64,000 bases of DNA from Runella zeae DSM 19591. GTDB taxonomy: Bacteria; Bacteroidota; Bacteroidia; Cytophagales; Spirosomataceae. The DNA is taken from the NCBI RefSeq assembly GCF_000423565.1, contig NZ_KE384045.1, positions 117,968 through 181,967 on the forward strand, given 5' to 3'. Under the pieces are notes generated by a model. The model searched no databases. It was not told the DNA's origin and was given only the letters and a program-made list of their open reading frames with translations. Shown piece by piece: positions 38,458 to 47,487 of this stretch. The first letter of the stretch is position 1. Each line of letters starts with the position of its first letter. A program made the translations under genes and the position numbers.

Positions 38458-38693
38458 TCTAAAGTCAAACTTTTTTTGGAAATGATGTATAGCTGTTTAA
38501 GCGTTTATTTTACAACCTTGTGTCTCATTTTTTTGTTTTGAAAAAAAAGCATAAAAAGACCCTCCAAAAGGCTTTACCATTTAAAATACTGATAAAATTT
38601 ACACCATTTACTAAAATATTTCGTTTTTTAATCAATAATTGCAAGAACCTAACCAGAAGGTGTTTTTGACCCTTTTTATTCATACTAATTCCC

Positions 38694-41561
38694 ATGAGGC
38701 ATTTGACTCTACGTTTCTTACTCTTTTTGATGTGTGTGATGAGCACATACTATTCTTATGCAACCCACGTTAGGGCCGGTGAAATCACCGCCAAAAGAAA
38801 ATCTGATAAAGATTTAACCTATACAATCACCCTCAATACCTACCACGATGAAATAGGAGGGCGTATGGCGAGTGATGGCCAAAACGACGTTACCTTTTGT
38901 ATCCGACCTTTTGTGGGAGGAACAGGCTCAACGCTTTTGGCAAAGAGACGATTTAGGGGATCTATTAATAATGCGACTTCACTCAATATTTTTGAAGCAG
39001 ACTTTTCTTTTTCTTCGCCGGGGGTGTATGTGATTTCGGTAGGTATCGAAAACCGAAACGACGGGGTAGTCAATATGAGCAATTCGGTCAATACTCCCTT
39101 TTATGTAGAAACTGTACTGGTTATCAATGCTTCTTTAGGTTTAAACAAAACGCCCGTGATGCTCAATCCCCCTTTGGATTCAGCACGTATAGGTCAAAAG
39201 TTTTGTCATAACCCTGCGGCTTTCGATGCCGATGGTGATAGCTTGTCTTATCGGTTGTCGATTCCCAAAAGAGGTGAGCCGGGTACTTGTATCAATCGCG
39301 TAGTAGATGGCTATCGTGACCCCGCTTTAGGTATCAATCCCGATGCTCGAAATGAATTACAGAATGGCCCCGCTACCTTTACCATCAATCCTATCACGGG
39401 CGATTTGTGTTGGGATGCACCCGCTGTGGCAGGTATTTATAATGTGGCCTTTATCATTGAAGAGTGGCGTGATGGAGTCAAGATTGGGGAAGTTGTCAGG
39501 GATATGCAAATCGTAGTGGCCGACGGAATCAATCGACGACCTATCATTGATCCTGTTGCTAATGTGTGTGTAGAAGCGGGCAGTACCGTCACACAGATAT
39601 TCAGAGCAACCGATCCTGATAATAATCGGATGATTTTTTCTGCCTATGGCGGAGTTTTCAATACGACAGCCGACGGCCAACCTATCACCAATCCAGCTGA
39701 TGCACTCATCGCTCCGAGCTATGCTACTTTTACTCCTACACCTACTCAACCGCAAGCTTCGCCGGCTATTGGTACATTTCGTTGGTTGACCAATTGTAAC
39801 CACGTACGAGACGCACCTTACGATGTGGTAATCAAAGTAGAAGATTTGCCAGCGCGTACGAGTATTCAATTGGCCTCATTAGAGTCTTTTTCAATCACGG
39901 TAGTATCTCCAAAACCTGTGGGTCTGACGGCTCGCGCTTCGGGAGCTGCCGTACCAGGTTTTATCTTAAATTGGACGGCGTATCGGTGCCAACTGCCCGG
40001 TGCTCAAATCGCTATTTATCGCAAAGAAGGTTGTAGTGGAGGGACTTTCTCGGCCTGTACCAATCCAGGAGACCCCTTGGCCTTGGGATATACCGAAATA
40101 GCAAAAGTAGCTGCCACCGCTACTACTTACACCGACAATAACAACGGCTTGGGGCTGCGCCAGGGAGGAGTACAATATAGCTATCGTATTAGAGTCATAT
40201 TTGCCTTGCCGCAAGGAGGCACAAGCCCGCTTTCGGACGAAACCTGTTTAGATTTGCCTTCGCAAATTCCGGTATTGACCAATGTGACCGTAGATACAAC
40301 AAGCAATACGCGCGGGGTGATTACGGTTAAATGGACACGGCCTCCTTTTGCGCCCGGAGATGTACCCGGCCCTTATCAGTACCGACTTTCGCGCGCTACA
40401 GGACTCAATGGTACTAACTATGCCGTAGTGGCTACTATCAACACCAATCTGGGTAACAATGCTGATACCATTTTTGTGGATAGAAATCTTAACACTCTTG
40501 ACAATGGCTATCGCTATCGATTGGAGTTTTTCCATACCCTCAATGGTACTTTGACAAGCTTGGGTACTACCGAAGCAGCAAGCAGTGTGCGATTGGCAGC
40601 TTCGCCTGCTTCGCAAGGTGTACGACTTGAATGGCAGGCTTTTGTACCCTGGCGCAATGAAAATCAAACTCACCGCGTGTATAGAGAGGTAAGAAATCGC
40701 CCCGGTACTTTTAATCTTATTGCTGAAGTGCCTGTTCAGGGAGCAAATACGTTTACTTATTTAGATAATGGGGTAGACCGCTTTTTGGCAGATGGAAATG
40801 CGTCTATCACGTTCTCGACCGATTCAACCTATTGTTATCGGGTCGAAACCGTAGGTACCTATGATAGTCCACGGATTAGGGTAGGGCAGCTTTTCAATTT
40901 TTCGCAAGTTTTTTGTGCCTCTCCTTCCGACAGTACCCGACCTTGTCCGCCGGTTCTTACGCTGGACCCTTTGGACTGTAATGATGCCACTACCACAAAC
41001 TGCCCAGACAAAGTAAGCAATGATTTGAACTGGACTTATCCTAGCAAAGACGCTAACAACAGAGATTGTGCGCCAGCGGCTACTTATAACGTCTATTTTG
41101 CGGCTACGTCAGAAGGGACATTCCAGCGAATAGGTCAGACGACCGCACCTGTTACTAATTTTAGACACGGAGGACTGGACTCCTATGCGGGGTGCTATTA
41201 TGTGACAGCCGTGACACGTTTCAACAGAGAAAGCGAAAGAAGCAATATCGTGTGTAAAGACAACTGTACGACTTATCGATTGCCTAATGTCTTTACGCCT
41301 AACAACGACGGCAAAAATGATTTGTTCCAGCCGCTTACTTGCCCTCTTTTTGTTGAATCTGTGGTGTTTGTGGTGTATAATCGCTGGGGACAAAAACTTT
41401 TTGAGACAACTAATCCCTCTTTAAATTGGGACGGTAAAACTTCCGACGGACAGGAAGTGGCAGCGGGTACCTATTTTTATCAGGCTACGGTGAAGTTTAA
41501 AACCATACAACCAACCAGCGAAGCAGTAGTTATTAAAGGTTGGGTACAGTTGGTGCGATAA
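38694..41561 (+). CDS. Large surface protein with T9SS type B (gliding-motility-type) C-terminus
   Basis: A 955-residue exported protein. A signal peptide (about 1-24) is followed by domains that resemble cadherin or PKD modules (FDADGDSLSYRLSIP, ITGDLCWDAP), then fibronectin-III-like modules (about 400-840). The C-terminus YRLPNVFTPNNDGKNDLFQP, then VVFVVYNRWGQKLFET and GTYFYQATVKF is the type B sorting domain known from gliding-motility proteins. It predicts outer-membrane export through T9SS. Adhesion or motility is a plausible role but not shown. Confidence 0.85.
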   Translation: MRHLTLRFLLFLMCVMSTYYSYATHVRAGEITAKRKSDKDLTYTITLNTYHDEIGGRMASDGQNDVTFCIRPFVGGTGSTLLAKRRFRGSINNATSLNIFEADFSFSSPGVYVISVGIENRNDGVVNMSNSVNTPFYVETVLVINASLGLNKTPVMLNPPLDSARIGQKFCHNPAAFDADGDSLSYRLSIPKRGEPGTCINRVVDGYRDPALGINPDARNELQNGPATFTINPITGDLCWDAPAVAGIYNVAFIIEEWRDGVKIGEVVRDMQIVVADGINRRPIIDPVANVCVEAGSTVTQIFRATDPDNNRMIFSAYGGVFNTTADGQPITNPADALIAPSYATFTPTPTQPQASPAIGTFRWLTNCNHVRDAPYDVVIKVEDLPARTSIQLASLESFSITVVSPKPVGLTARASGAAVPGFILNWTAYRCQLPGAQIAIYRKEGCSGGTFSACTNPGDPLALGYTEIAKVAATATTYTDNNNGLGLRQGGVQYSYRIRVIFALPQGGTSPLSDETCLDLPSQIPVLTNVTVDTTSNTRGVITVKWTRPPFAPGDVPGPYQYRLSRATGLNGTNYAVVATINTNLGNNADTIFVDRNLNTLDNGYRYRLEFFHTLNGTLTSLGTTEAASSVRLAASPASQGVRLEWQAFVPWRNENQTHRVYREVRNRPGTFNLIAEVPVQGANTFTYLDNGVDRFLADGNASITFSTDSTYCYRVETVGTYDSPRIRVGQLFNFSQVFCASPSDSTRPCPPVLTLDPLDCNDATTTNCPDKVSNDLNWTYPSKDANNRDCAPAATYNVYFAATSEGTFQRIGQTTAPVTNFRHGGLDSYAGCYYVTAVTRFNRESERSNIVCKDNCTTYRLPNVFTPNNDGKNDLFQPLTCPLFVESVVFVVYNRWGQKLFETTNPSLNWDGKTSDGQEVAAGTYFYQATVKFKTIQPTSEAVVIKGWVQLVR

Positions 41562-41573
41562 ACAGATTGGCAG

Positions 41574-41969
41574 ATGCAAAAGGACGTGATTTTATTCGAC
41601 GGGGTTTGTAATTTTTGTAATGCAAGCATCAATTTCGTGATAGACCACGACAAATCCCGTCGTTTTTGTTTTGCGTCCTTACAGTCTGATTATGGGCAAG
41701 CGATTTTGAGAGAGTATCAGCGGAGTGTTCAAGATTTTGACACGGTGCTGTTGGTTCGTGAAGGTAAATTGTACGAAAAATCCACCGCAGTGCTCGAAAT
41801 CGCCCGTCATTTAGCGGGTTGGCGGTGGCTATATTTATTTAGATTTCTTCCTACTTCGATTCGGGATTTTGTGTATGGCCTCATCGCCCGAAATCGTTAT
41901 TCGCTTTTCGGCAAAGCAGATGCTTGTCGGATTCCTACTAAAGAAGAACGCGCATTGTTTTTGGGGTGA
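41574..41969 (+). CDS. DCC-family thiol-disulfide oxidoreductase (DUF393)
   Basis: A 131-residue protein with the DUF393 N-terminal motif LFDGVCNFCNASINFVIDHD (C12 and C15). The conserved body includes YEKSTAVLEIARHLAGWRWL and IARNRYSLFGKADACRIPT. The family resembles thioredoxin-like oxidoreductases; the physiological partner is not known. It starts 12 bp after the large T9SS gene and 70 bp before fabD. Confidence 0.88.
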   Translation: MQKDVILFDGVCNFCNASINFVIDHDKSRRFCFASLQSDYGQAILREYQRSVQDFDTVLLVREGKLYEKSTAVLEIARHLAGWRWLYLFRFLPTSIRDFVYGLIARNRYSLFGKADACRIPTKEERALFLG

Positions 41970-42039
41970 AATTTGGTGATTTGAAGGTTAGATTGTTTGT
42001 TTGCAGACAATAAATCATCTTACAATTCACCCAATACAT

Positions 42040-42915
42040 ATGAAAGCATACGTTTTTCCTGGCCAAGGCTCGCAATTTAGTGGCATGGGTAAAGAACTTT
42101 ACGACACAAATCCACAAGCTCGCATACTTTTTGATAAAGCCAACGAAATTTTAGGGTTTGAGATTACAAAAGTGATGTTTGAGGGCACCGACGAAGAACT
42201 CAAGCAGACCAACGTAACTCAGCCAGCTATTTTTATTCATTCGGTTATTTTAGCTTCCACCATTCAAGATTTCAAACCCGACATGGTGGCGGGGCATTCA
42301 TTGGGTGAGTTTTCGGCTTTGGTGGCGGCTCAGGCACTCTCTTTTGAGGATGGTCTCAAGCTAGTAGCACAACGCGCCGATGCCATGCAGAAGGCCTGCG
42401 AACTGAATCCTTCTACGATGGCAGCCGTATTGGGGCTTGAAGATGCCAAAATCGAAGAAATCTGCGCCTCTGTGACGGACGAGGTCGTAGTAGCAGCCAA
42501 TTTCAATTGTCCCGGACAAGTTGTTATTTCGGGCTCATTTGAAGGGGTGCGTTTAGCGGGAGAAAAACTCAAAGAAGCAGGTGCCAAGCGAGTGTTGCCT
42601 TTGGCGGTAGGAGGGGCGTTTCATTCACCTTTGATGGAGCCTGCTCGGGAAGAACTAGCCGCTGCTATCGAAAATACCAATTTTCAGACTCCCCTGTGTC
42701 CTATTTATCAAAATGTAAATGCCGAAGCCGCTACCGACGTAGCTACCATTAAAGCCAATCTTATCGCTCAATTGACCGCGCCAGTTCGTTGGACACAATC
42801 TGTCAGAAATATGGTGGCTGCGGGCGCTACTGACTTTGTAGAATGTGGGCCGGGCAAAGTACTACAAGGGTTGGTGAAGAAGATTGCCTCCGAAGTGACC
42901 ACCGCAGGTGTCTAA
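42040..42915 (+). CDS. fabD: Malonyl CoA-acyl carrier protein transacylase
   Basis: Loads malonate onto ACP for fatty acid synthesis. From ATG 42040 (MKAYVFPGQGSQ) it is 291 residues. The catalytic serine is S87 in VAGHSLGEFSALV, the catalytic His lies in GAFHSPLMEPA (about residue 200), and the malonate-binding Arg is in AQRADAMQKAC (about 113-123). The longer frame opens with TTG and adds nothing conserved. The 140-bp gap to the tRNA holds the tRNA promoter. Confidence 0.95.
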   Translation: MKAYVFPGQGSQFSGMGKELYDTNPQARILFDKANEILGFEITKVMFEGTDEELKQTNVTQPAIFIHSVILASTIQDFKPDMVAGHSLGEFSALVAAQALSFEDGLKLVAQRADAMQKACELNPSTMAAVLGLEDAKIEEICASVTDEVVVAANFNCPGQVVISGSFEGVRLAGEKLKEAGAKRVLPLAVGGAFHSPLMEPAREELAAAIENTNFQTPLCPIYQNVNAEAATDVATIKANLIAQLTAPVRWTQSVRNMVAAGATDFVECGPGKVLQGLVKKIASEVTTAGV

Positions 42916-43007
42916 AAAAAGAATTTTTTTTCAGCTCCTAAGGGTTTGAAAATCAGTTGTAAGAGTTAGAAGGCGTATTTTATTTGTCAAATATTTTCAA
43001 AATAGAC

Positions 43008-43038
43008 TTGACACGTAAACTTAAAACTCCTACTTTTG
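43008..43038 (+). promoter_or_regulatory. tRNA-Gln promoter
   Basis: TTG (43008-43010), a 20-bp spacer, TACTTTTG (43031-43038); tRNA start at 43056. This is the same pair of elements, with the same spacing, as at sdhC. Confidence 0.8.
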
Positions 43039-43055
43039 CACCACCAAAATCGGAT

Positions 43056-43129
43056 TGGCGGATGGTGTAACGGTAACACAGAAGATTTTGGTTCTTTTAT
43101 TCAGGGTTCGAATCCTTGTCCGCCAACCA
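43056..43129 (+). tRNA. tRNA-Gln(TTG)
   Basis: A 74-nt cloverleaf including an encoded CCA. The acceptor arms are TGGCGGA / TCCGCCA, the D arm is GTG/CAC, the anticodon loop TTTTGGT gives anticodon TTG (43088-43090), and the T arm is CAGGG-TTCGAAT-CCTTG. Its last 25 nt form part of the element's attachment repeat, so the gene is kept intact by the integration. Confidence 0.95.
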
Positions 43130-43146
43130 AAAGTTTAGTATAACTT
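43105..43146. other. attL (42-bp direct repeat, left)
   Basis: Starts GGTTCGAATCC in the T arm of tRNA-Gln and ends AGTATAACTT; identical to 60304-60345. Confidence 0.92.
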
Positions 43147-43161
43147 GTACTACTAGCATTT

Positions 43162-43187
43162 AAGCCCTCACTAGAGGGTTTTTTTGT
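43162..43187 (+). terminator. Element-borne terminator after tRNA-Gln
   Basis: AAGCCCTC, loop ACTA, GAGGGTT, followed by TTTTTT. It resembles the original chromosomal terminator now displaced to 60360-60379. The remaining 190 bp before the integrase hold GGGTACACTATG at 43253-43264, which recurs at the right end. Confidence 0.8.
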
Positions 43188-43374
43188 TTTAAGCCCTTCA
43201 CGTTCACCCAACTAAAAAAAGCCCATATAAAAGGTGCACAAAATTTTTAAGAGGGTACACTATGCCGTTAACTAAATTCTTAGAATATATGTCAATTAAG
43301 GTACTGGAATTGTAATAAAACTTGAATTTTTAGTTCAAACCCAATTTCAATCCTTATGTTAATCAAAAACGAGA

Positions 43375-44559
43375 ATGAGTATCGTAATCAACTTCAGATT
43401 ACGCACAAAAAAAGGTTTACTCAAAACTAAACCTCATTACATTTATTGTAGACTTCGCGTAAATGGTGTTCCAGTAAGGTCAGACCTTGCGACACATGTA
43501 TCATGCTTACCTCACGAATGGGATTCAAAAGCGCAACGAATTAGGGGCTATTCTGACCATGTACGTGAGCAAAATATCAAACTAGATAAATTTAAAAACG
43601 ACCTTGATTCTATTTACAACGAATTGAGACGTTATGAAAAGCCAATTTCGGCTGAAATTATCAAACAAATCTACCTAAAGAAATTAGACCCTACACCGAG
43701 TACGCTCTTGGTCTATTTTAATTTGTATGTAGAAAATGAGCAAAAAGACAGGATAAAGAATTCTACGCTTAGAACATGGCAATCAAGATACAATGTCCTA
43801 CAAGAATACATCGAAAAGGGACTAAAAAGGAAAGATGTTGATTTACTAGAAGTGACGCCCAAGTGGTTGATGAATTATCAAAAGTACTTGGTGAAACAGA
43901 AAGCAAATTGCCTCAATCATGCCGCCCGTGCAGTTGAATCCATTATGAGTGTTCTTGATTATGCAGTAGTAGAGGAGGTATTACCTTATAATTCGACTGT
44001 TTCTTTGGAGTTGCCACGCGATGAACGAAAAAAAATCAAATACCTTAACAAAGAACAACTCGAAAAGCTCAGTAGTTGCCCTTATTACTGCGAACGCTTA
44101 CAGAAGGTGGTAGATTGTTTTTTAGTGCAATGTTATACAGGAATGGCTTATAATGAGCTTTTTTACTTTAATCCTTCAGAACATCTGGAAGATAGGAATG
44201 GGATTACTTACATTATCATTTACAGAGGCAAATCCACCGAGCTTTGCAGGATTCCGCTTTTGCCGCAAGCGCGTGAAATCCTTGAGAAGTATAATTACAT
44301 CTTACCCGTGATTACCAATCAAAAGATGAATGATTTCATAAAAGAAGCAGCCAAGGTAGCAGGATTGAAGAAATGGGAGGAAATAACAACGCACGTAGGT
44401 CGTAAAACGTGTGGGTGCTATTTACTCAATGCGGGAGTAAGGATAGAAGTAGTTTCAAAGATATTGGGCCACAAATCTGTAAAAACCACAGAAACGTTTT
44501 ACGCTGAATTATTTACTGAAAGCATCAGTGATGATTTACGAAAGAACGGATTAATCTAA
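43375..44559 (+). CDS. Tyrosine recombinase (integrase) of the element
   Basis: A 394-residue site-specific recombinase. It has the Bacteroidetes N-terminal Arm-DNA-binding domain (about 1-90), a SAM-like core-binding domain (about 100-200) and a catalytic domain (about 220-390). Catalytic residues visible are H340 and R343 in THVGRKT, H366 in LGHKS, and the nucleophile Y376 in ETFYAELF. The first catalytic arginine is absent: TGMAYNEL replaces TGLRxxEL, as reported for IntDOT-like enzymes. Its place 229 bp inside attL fits integration into tRNA-Gln. Confidence 0.93.
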   Translation: MSIVINFRLRTKKGLLKTKPHYIYCRLRVNGVPVRSDLATHVSCLPHEWDSKAQRIRGYSDHVREQNIKLDKFKNDLDSIYNELRRYEKPISAEIIKQIYLKKLDPTPSTLLVYFNLYVENEQKDRIKNSTLRTWQSRYNVLQEYIEKGLKRKDVDLLEVTPKWLMNYQKYLVKQKANCLNHAARAVESIMSVLDYAVVEEVLPYNSTVSLELPRDERKKIKYLNKEQLEKLSSCPYYCERLQKVVDCFLVQCYTGMAYNELFYFNPSEHLEDRNGITYIIIYRGKSTELCRIPLLPQAREILEKYNYILPVITNQKMNDFIKEAAKVAGLKKWEEITTHVGRKTCGCYLLNAGVRIEVVSKILGHKSVKTTETFYAELFTESISDDLRKNGLI

Positions 44560-44560
44560 G

Positions 44561-44597
44561 AAACAGAAAAGCCCCATCATTGGGGCTTTTCTGTTTT
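44561..44597 (+). terminator. Integrase terminator
   Basis: AACAGAAAAGCCCCA, loop TCAT, TGGGGCTTTTCTGTT, then TT; a near-perfect stem across 44562-44595. Confidence 0.9.
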
Positions 44598-44605
44598 AGT
44601 TTCTA

Positions 44606-44736
44606 TTTGCTATCATTTTAAAGTTGTGCTTTTGCGGCTCCTGTTGTGATGCATTCAATGGCCACTTTAATTTGATAGCAAAATCATAGCTCAGGAATGC
44701 AAACTTTACAAGTCGACCTTAAAATTTGCTATCAAA
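44606..44736. repeat. Left island-flanking repeat with TTTGCTATCAAA motifs
   Basis: A 131-bp repeat homologous to 50245-50364. It contains TTTGCTATCATT (44606), TTTGATAGCAAA (44671, opposite orientation) and TTTGCTATCAAA (44725). Shared stretches include AAAATCAT-GC-CAGGAA and the final ATTTGCTATCAAA. Together with the next feature it fills the 418-bp gap 44560-44977. Confidence 0.75.
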
Positions 44737-44755
44737 TTAACTATATATATGGTTA

Positions 44756-44953
44756 CCGCTAACGTTGAAGCATTGGCGATGAGGCGGTATTCGTTGAACG
44801 TCCAGTCCGGTGCCGCTGCTGATTAAAGATACAAAAGCTCATTGTTTATTCTATTGCTCAGCCTTATTCGTCTGGCGAAACCGAAGTCGAATAGCGAACA
44901 AAAGCTGAGAACATATTCGTCGCCCCGCCATATTGCCAATGCACTGTTAGCGG
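44756..44953. repeat. attC-like palindrome A
   Basis: Left arm CCGCTAAC (44756-44763) pairs with GTTAGCGG (44946-44953). Inner arms GCATTGGCGATGAGGCGG and CCGCCATATTGCCAATGC pair with few mismatches, and a further hairpin-rich centre separates them (about 200 bp in total). Downstream of the GIY-YIG gene in its reading direction. Confidence 0.65.
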
Positions 44954-44977
44954 CAGATTTTCGTCAAGTATCTCTGT

Positions 44978-45448
44978 CTAAAATGAACTGTTGAATTTCG
45001 GCAGTCGTCTATTTTGCTTGTAATATTTGTAAAGCAAAAGTGCTTCAATATATGCTGGTGGTTCGTCTTGCTTTGAATATATAATGTAAAAGTCCAACGT
45101 CTTAATATTGTGCTCTGACATTAGTCCTTTAATGTAGTCATTGGTTTGAATATCCTTTTTTGTCATTTTGTCCTTTCCTCTTGATGCCAACAATCTGTTT
45201 TGAATAGAGTGGTCACCCAATGTGCCGTCGGTCTTGATTTTTCCTGCCATACCAATATACACGATTTCCTCTGTGTCTTTGTCAATCCAAATGTATACAC
45301 CGTGCTTTCGTTCAACTTGCTGTCGGATTGTCTGGTTATATAATTCTCGTCCGATGTCTTGGTCAAAAATGCTTTTCTCGATTTGGAAGTTTACAATCGG
45401 TTCGTCTACAAACTCCTTAATGATTTCTTTTGCGTCGTCAAGTTTCAT
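44978..45448 (-). CDS. GIY-YIG nuclease-domain protein (cargo module 1)
   Basis: A 156-residue soluble protein. The GIY-YIG core is HGVYIWIDKDTEEIVYIGMAGK (about 49-70; GVY and YIG motifs) and is followed by a basic helix with QNRLLASRGK. The C-terminus EALLLYKYYKQNRRLP supplies the Glu typical of these nucleases. It occupies one cassette, bounded by GTTAGCGGCA at 44946 and TGCCGCTAAC at 45471-45480. A restriction or repair-type DNA nuclease is likely; the target is unknown. Confidence 0.75.
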   Translation of the reverse strand: MKLDDAKEIIKEFVDEPIVNFQIEKSIFDQDIGRELYNQTIRQQVERKHGVYIWIDKDTEEIVYIGMAGKIKTDGTLGDHSIQNRLLASRGKDKMTKKDIQTNDYIKGLMSEHNIKTLDFYIIYSKQDEPPAYIEALLLYKYYKQNRRLPKFNSSF

Positions 45449-45471
45449 TTTTAGAATGTTGTCGTCAATTT

Positions 45472-45606
45472 GCCGCTAACGTTTTGCAGCAACCCGAAGG
45501 TGGCGATTTCGAAGTACTTCACTGTCAACCAAGCAGAAACTTTGATAGAAGTACAAAGCCTGATTTAACCACTGAAACGCCACTTTTGGGTAGGTGCTGT
45601 TATGGC
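45472..45606. repeat. attC-like palindrome B
   Basis: Between GCCGCTAAC (45472-45480) and GTTATGGC (45599-45606). Arms CAGCAACCCGAAGGTGGCG and CGCCACTTTTGGGTAGGTGCTG pair imperfectly. The core 45478-45602 is over 90% identical by eye to palindrome C, offset by exactly 785 bp. Confidence 0.75.
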
Positions 45607-45612
45607 TCGTTT

Positions 45613-46236
45613 TTATCTTGACACCCATACCTTAAACGCCATCATTATTCGGTTTGAAAACTCATACCAACTCATTTCTTGTCTTGAAGGACTCCCCGGC
45701 CAAGGGTCTCTCAAAACCACTTTGTCGGGAACAGTATTGTTATACATATCTGTAGAATAGTAAATTGCAGTCAATACGTAAGCGTGTCCAATTCCACCTT
45801 GTGGATTTCTTAGTCCTACAATTAGTGGCCATTTATAGGCAAGATTATTTGTTATTTCATTAATACTTGTCACGCCACTTTGACAATAAATTTGTGAAAT
45901 CCTTCCTTGATAATTTGGTGCCCAGCCGCTAAGTGCATTCATTATTTGTTGTTGTCCTGCGGGTTGGTCGACTAAATTCCCATAAATTTTTTGAACTACC
46001 TGTTCTTGGTTAACATAAAGTCCGTGATAATTAAGAACCATTTGAACACAAGCTGCCCAACACCAATTTGTCTGTCGTTGTCTGCCTGAATGTTGTGCTG
46101 CTGAGTAAAACTCAAATTCCTGCGATGGAATTCCTGCTGAAAAATAATTCGGTCCAAGTTGAATGATACTTTGTCCGTTAGCTAAGTCTGACAGTAAGAT
46201 TGTCAAACAAAGAAAAATTTGTCTGATTATTTTCAT
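45613..46236 (-). CDS. Secreted papain-like cysteine peptidase (cargo module 2)
   Basis: A 207-residue exported protein. A signal peptide (about 1-21, LANGQ) is followed by the catalytic Cys motif NWCWAACVQMVLNYHG (about 57-72). The catalytic His lies in IGHAYVLTAIYY (about 150-161), with RDPWPG (about 175-180) completing the site. This pattern fits papain-like peptidases (C39/C70 group). The cassette ends are GTTATGGCTC at 45599 and GAGCCATAAC at 46256-46265. Confidence 0.75.
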   Translation of the reverse strand: MKIIRQIFLCLTILLSDLANGQSIIQLGPNYFSAGIPSQEFEFYSAAQHSGRQRQTNWCWAACVQMVLNYHGLYVNQEQVVQKIYGNLVDQPAGQQQIMNALSGWAPNYQGRISQIYCQSGVTSINEITNNLAYKWPLIVGLRNPQGGIGHAYVLTAIYYSTDMYNNTVPDKVVLRDPWPGSPSRQEMSWYEFSNRIMMAFKVWVSR

Positions 46237-46255
46237 ATGTGTCTGTTTTTAAAAT

Positions 46256-46392
46256 GAGCCATAACGTTTTGCAGCTACCCGAAGGTGGCGATTTCGAAGC
46301 CCTTCACTGTCAACCAAGCACAAACTTTGATAGAAGTACACAGCTTGATTTAACCACTGAACCGCCACTTTTGGGTAGGTGCTGTTAGCACC
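46256..46392. repeat. attC-like palindrome C
   Basis: Between GAGCCATAAC (46256-46265) and GTTAGCACC (46384-46392). Nearly identical to palindrome B in its core, while its outer ends match the adjacent cassettes instead. Confidence 0.75.
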
Positions 46393-46414
46393 AGTTTTTC
46401 TTTCTTCTGTCTTG

Positions 46415-47485
46415 TTATGCACCACTTGCCAATCTGTATTTGATAATAGCTTTTTTGTCAATTCGGTCGGTAATATCGACTAGGTAGCAAAGTTTGTCAC
46501 ATATTTCACTAACTGTCATTTGATGTTCAGCATTTAACACAAATAGTCCAGCAAAAAATTGAAGAAATTTTTCATCTACAATTCCATTTCGATGAGAATA
46601 GAGATGTCGTATTTGCAGGATTTTTTCAATTTCATTTTGTTGTGTGTCATCTATCGCAGCTAATTCACTTATTTGTTTGTTGTCTTTAATAAAACCCTTC
46701 ACGCTTCCTTTTTGCAATTTACTTAACTTCTGTTTTGACCAGTATCTAACAAAATCTTGAATGTCTGAACAGTTTAACACTTCCTCTATTGTTACTGTTT
46801 GTCCTGATTTTAGAGTAGATGGATTTGCTAAAAATATTTCATAAAGTAAGTCTGATAAGTAAGTTTCGAAATTGTCTACAAATGAAGAAAATAATATTCT
46901 CGACAGTATTTTCCCCTCTTGATTTGTCGTAAATTGGATTGGGTCGACAGGGTATAATAAAATGCCAAGGTCATCCATAATTTTAAGAATACTTTGATAA
47001 TGTTCTAATAGCTTAATCTTAGAATTAGTAGCGTTGCTTTTTAATTCTTCAAGTTGAAGATTAATGTCCTTGATTCGGGAATATCCATTTGTTTTAAATA
47101 CTATTTCTGGTGCGTTAACTAATTTGGAAGATGCTCCAATTCTTTTATAAATTTTATTTTCTAATGAAATTACAGAAGTTGACTTTTCGACTTTTATTAC
47201 GTAAAGTTTTTTGCCTTTATGAACTACGTATTGATAATGAACTATCGGTTGGGGTGATAAAAGGTCTAATGCTTTATGTGTAATTGTATTTGCGTGAAAA
47301 TCTTCACTTAAACCATTTATCTCATAGTTATCCGCAACACCAAGCACAATATAACCTCCCTCTGAATTCGCAAATGAGCAAATTAATTGTGCTATATTCT
47401 TTGAAGGAGGCAAAACCGCTTTATACTCAAGCGTTTCGCTTTCAGGTATGCCAATCAAATGACCTATTTCATTTTCGATATTCAT
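46415..47485 (-). CDS. AlbA_2 (Schlafen-like) protein with HEPN-like C-terminus (cargo module 3)
   Basis: A 356-residue soluble protein. The N-terminal AlbA_2/Schlafen domain shows ESETLEYKA (15-23) and FANSEGGYIVLGVAD (38-52), then YKRIGASSKLV (about 114-124). A helical C-terminus holds IRHLYSHRNGIVD with R293-x4-H298, matching the HEPN ribonuclease signature. It starts 2 bp after the stop of the GHKL ATPase gene, so the pair is one transcript. I infer a nucleic-acid-cleaving effector controlled by the ATPase. Alternative: a regulator that only binds nucleic acid. Confidence 0.78.
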   Translation of the reverse strand: MNIENEIGHLIGIPESETLEYKAVLPPSKNIAQLICSFANSEGGYIVLGVADNYEINGLSEDFHANTITHKALDLLSPQPIVHYQYVVHKGKKLYVIKVEKSTSVISLENKIYKRIGASSKLVNAPEIVFKTNGYSRIKDINLQLEELKSNATNSKIKLLEHYQSILKIMDDLGILLYPVDPIQFTTNQEGKILSRILFSSFVDNFETYLSDLLYEIFLANPSTLKSGQTVTIEEVLNCSDIQDFVRYWSKQKLSKLQKGSVKGFIKDNKQISELAAIDDTQQNEIEKILQIRHLYSHRNGIVDEKFLQFFAGLFVLNAEHQMTVSEICDKLCYLVDITDRIDKKAIIKYRLASGA

Positions 47486-47487
47486 TT

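Noticed and set aside
43375..44559. Integron integrase (IntI) as the source of the cassettes
   Set aside because: The protein has the arm-binding domain and active site of Bacteroidetes element integrases and sits beside tRNA attL; no IntI-specific insertion is visible.
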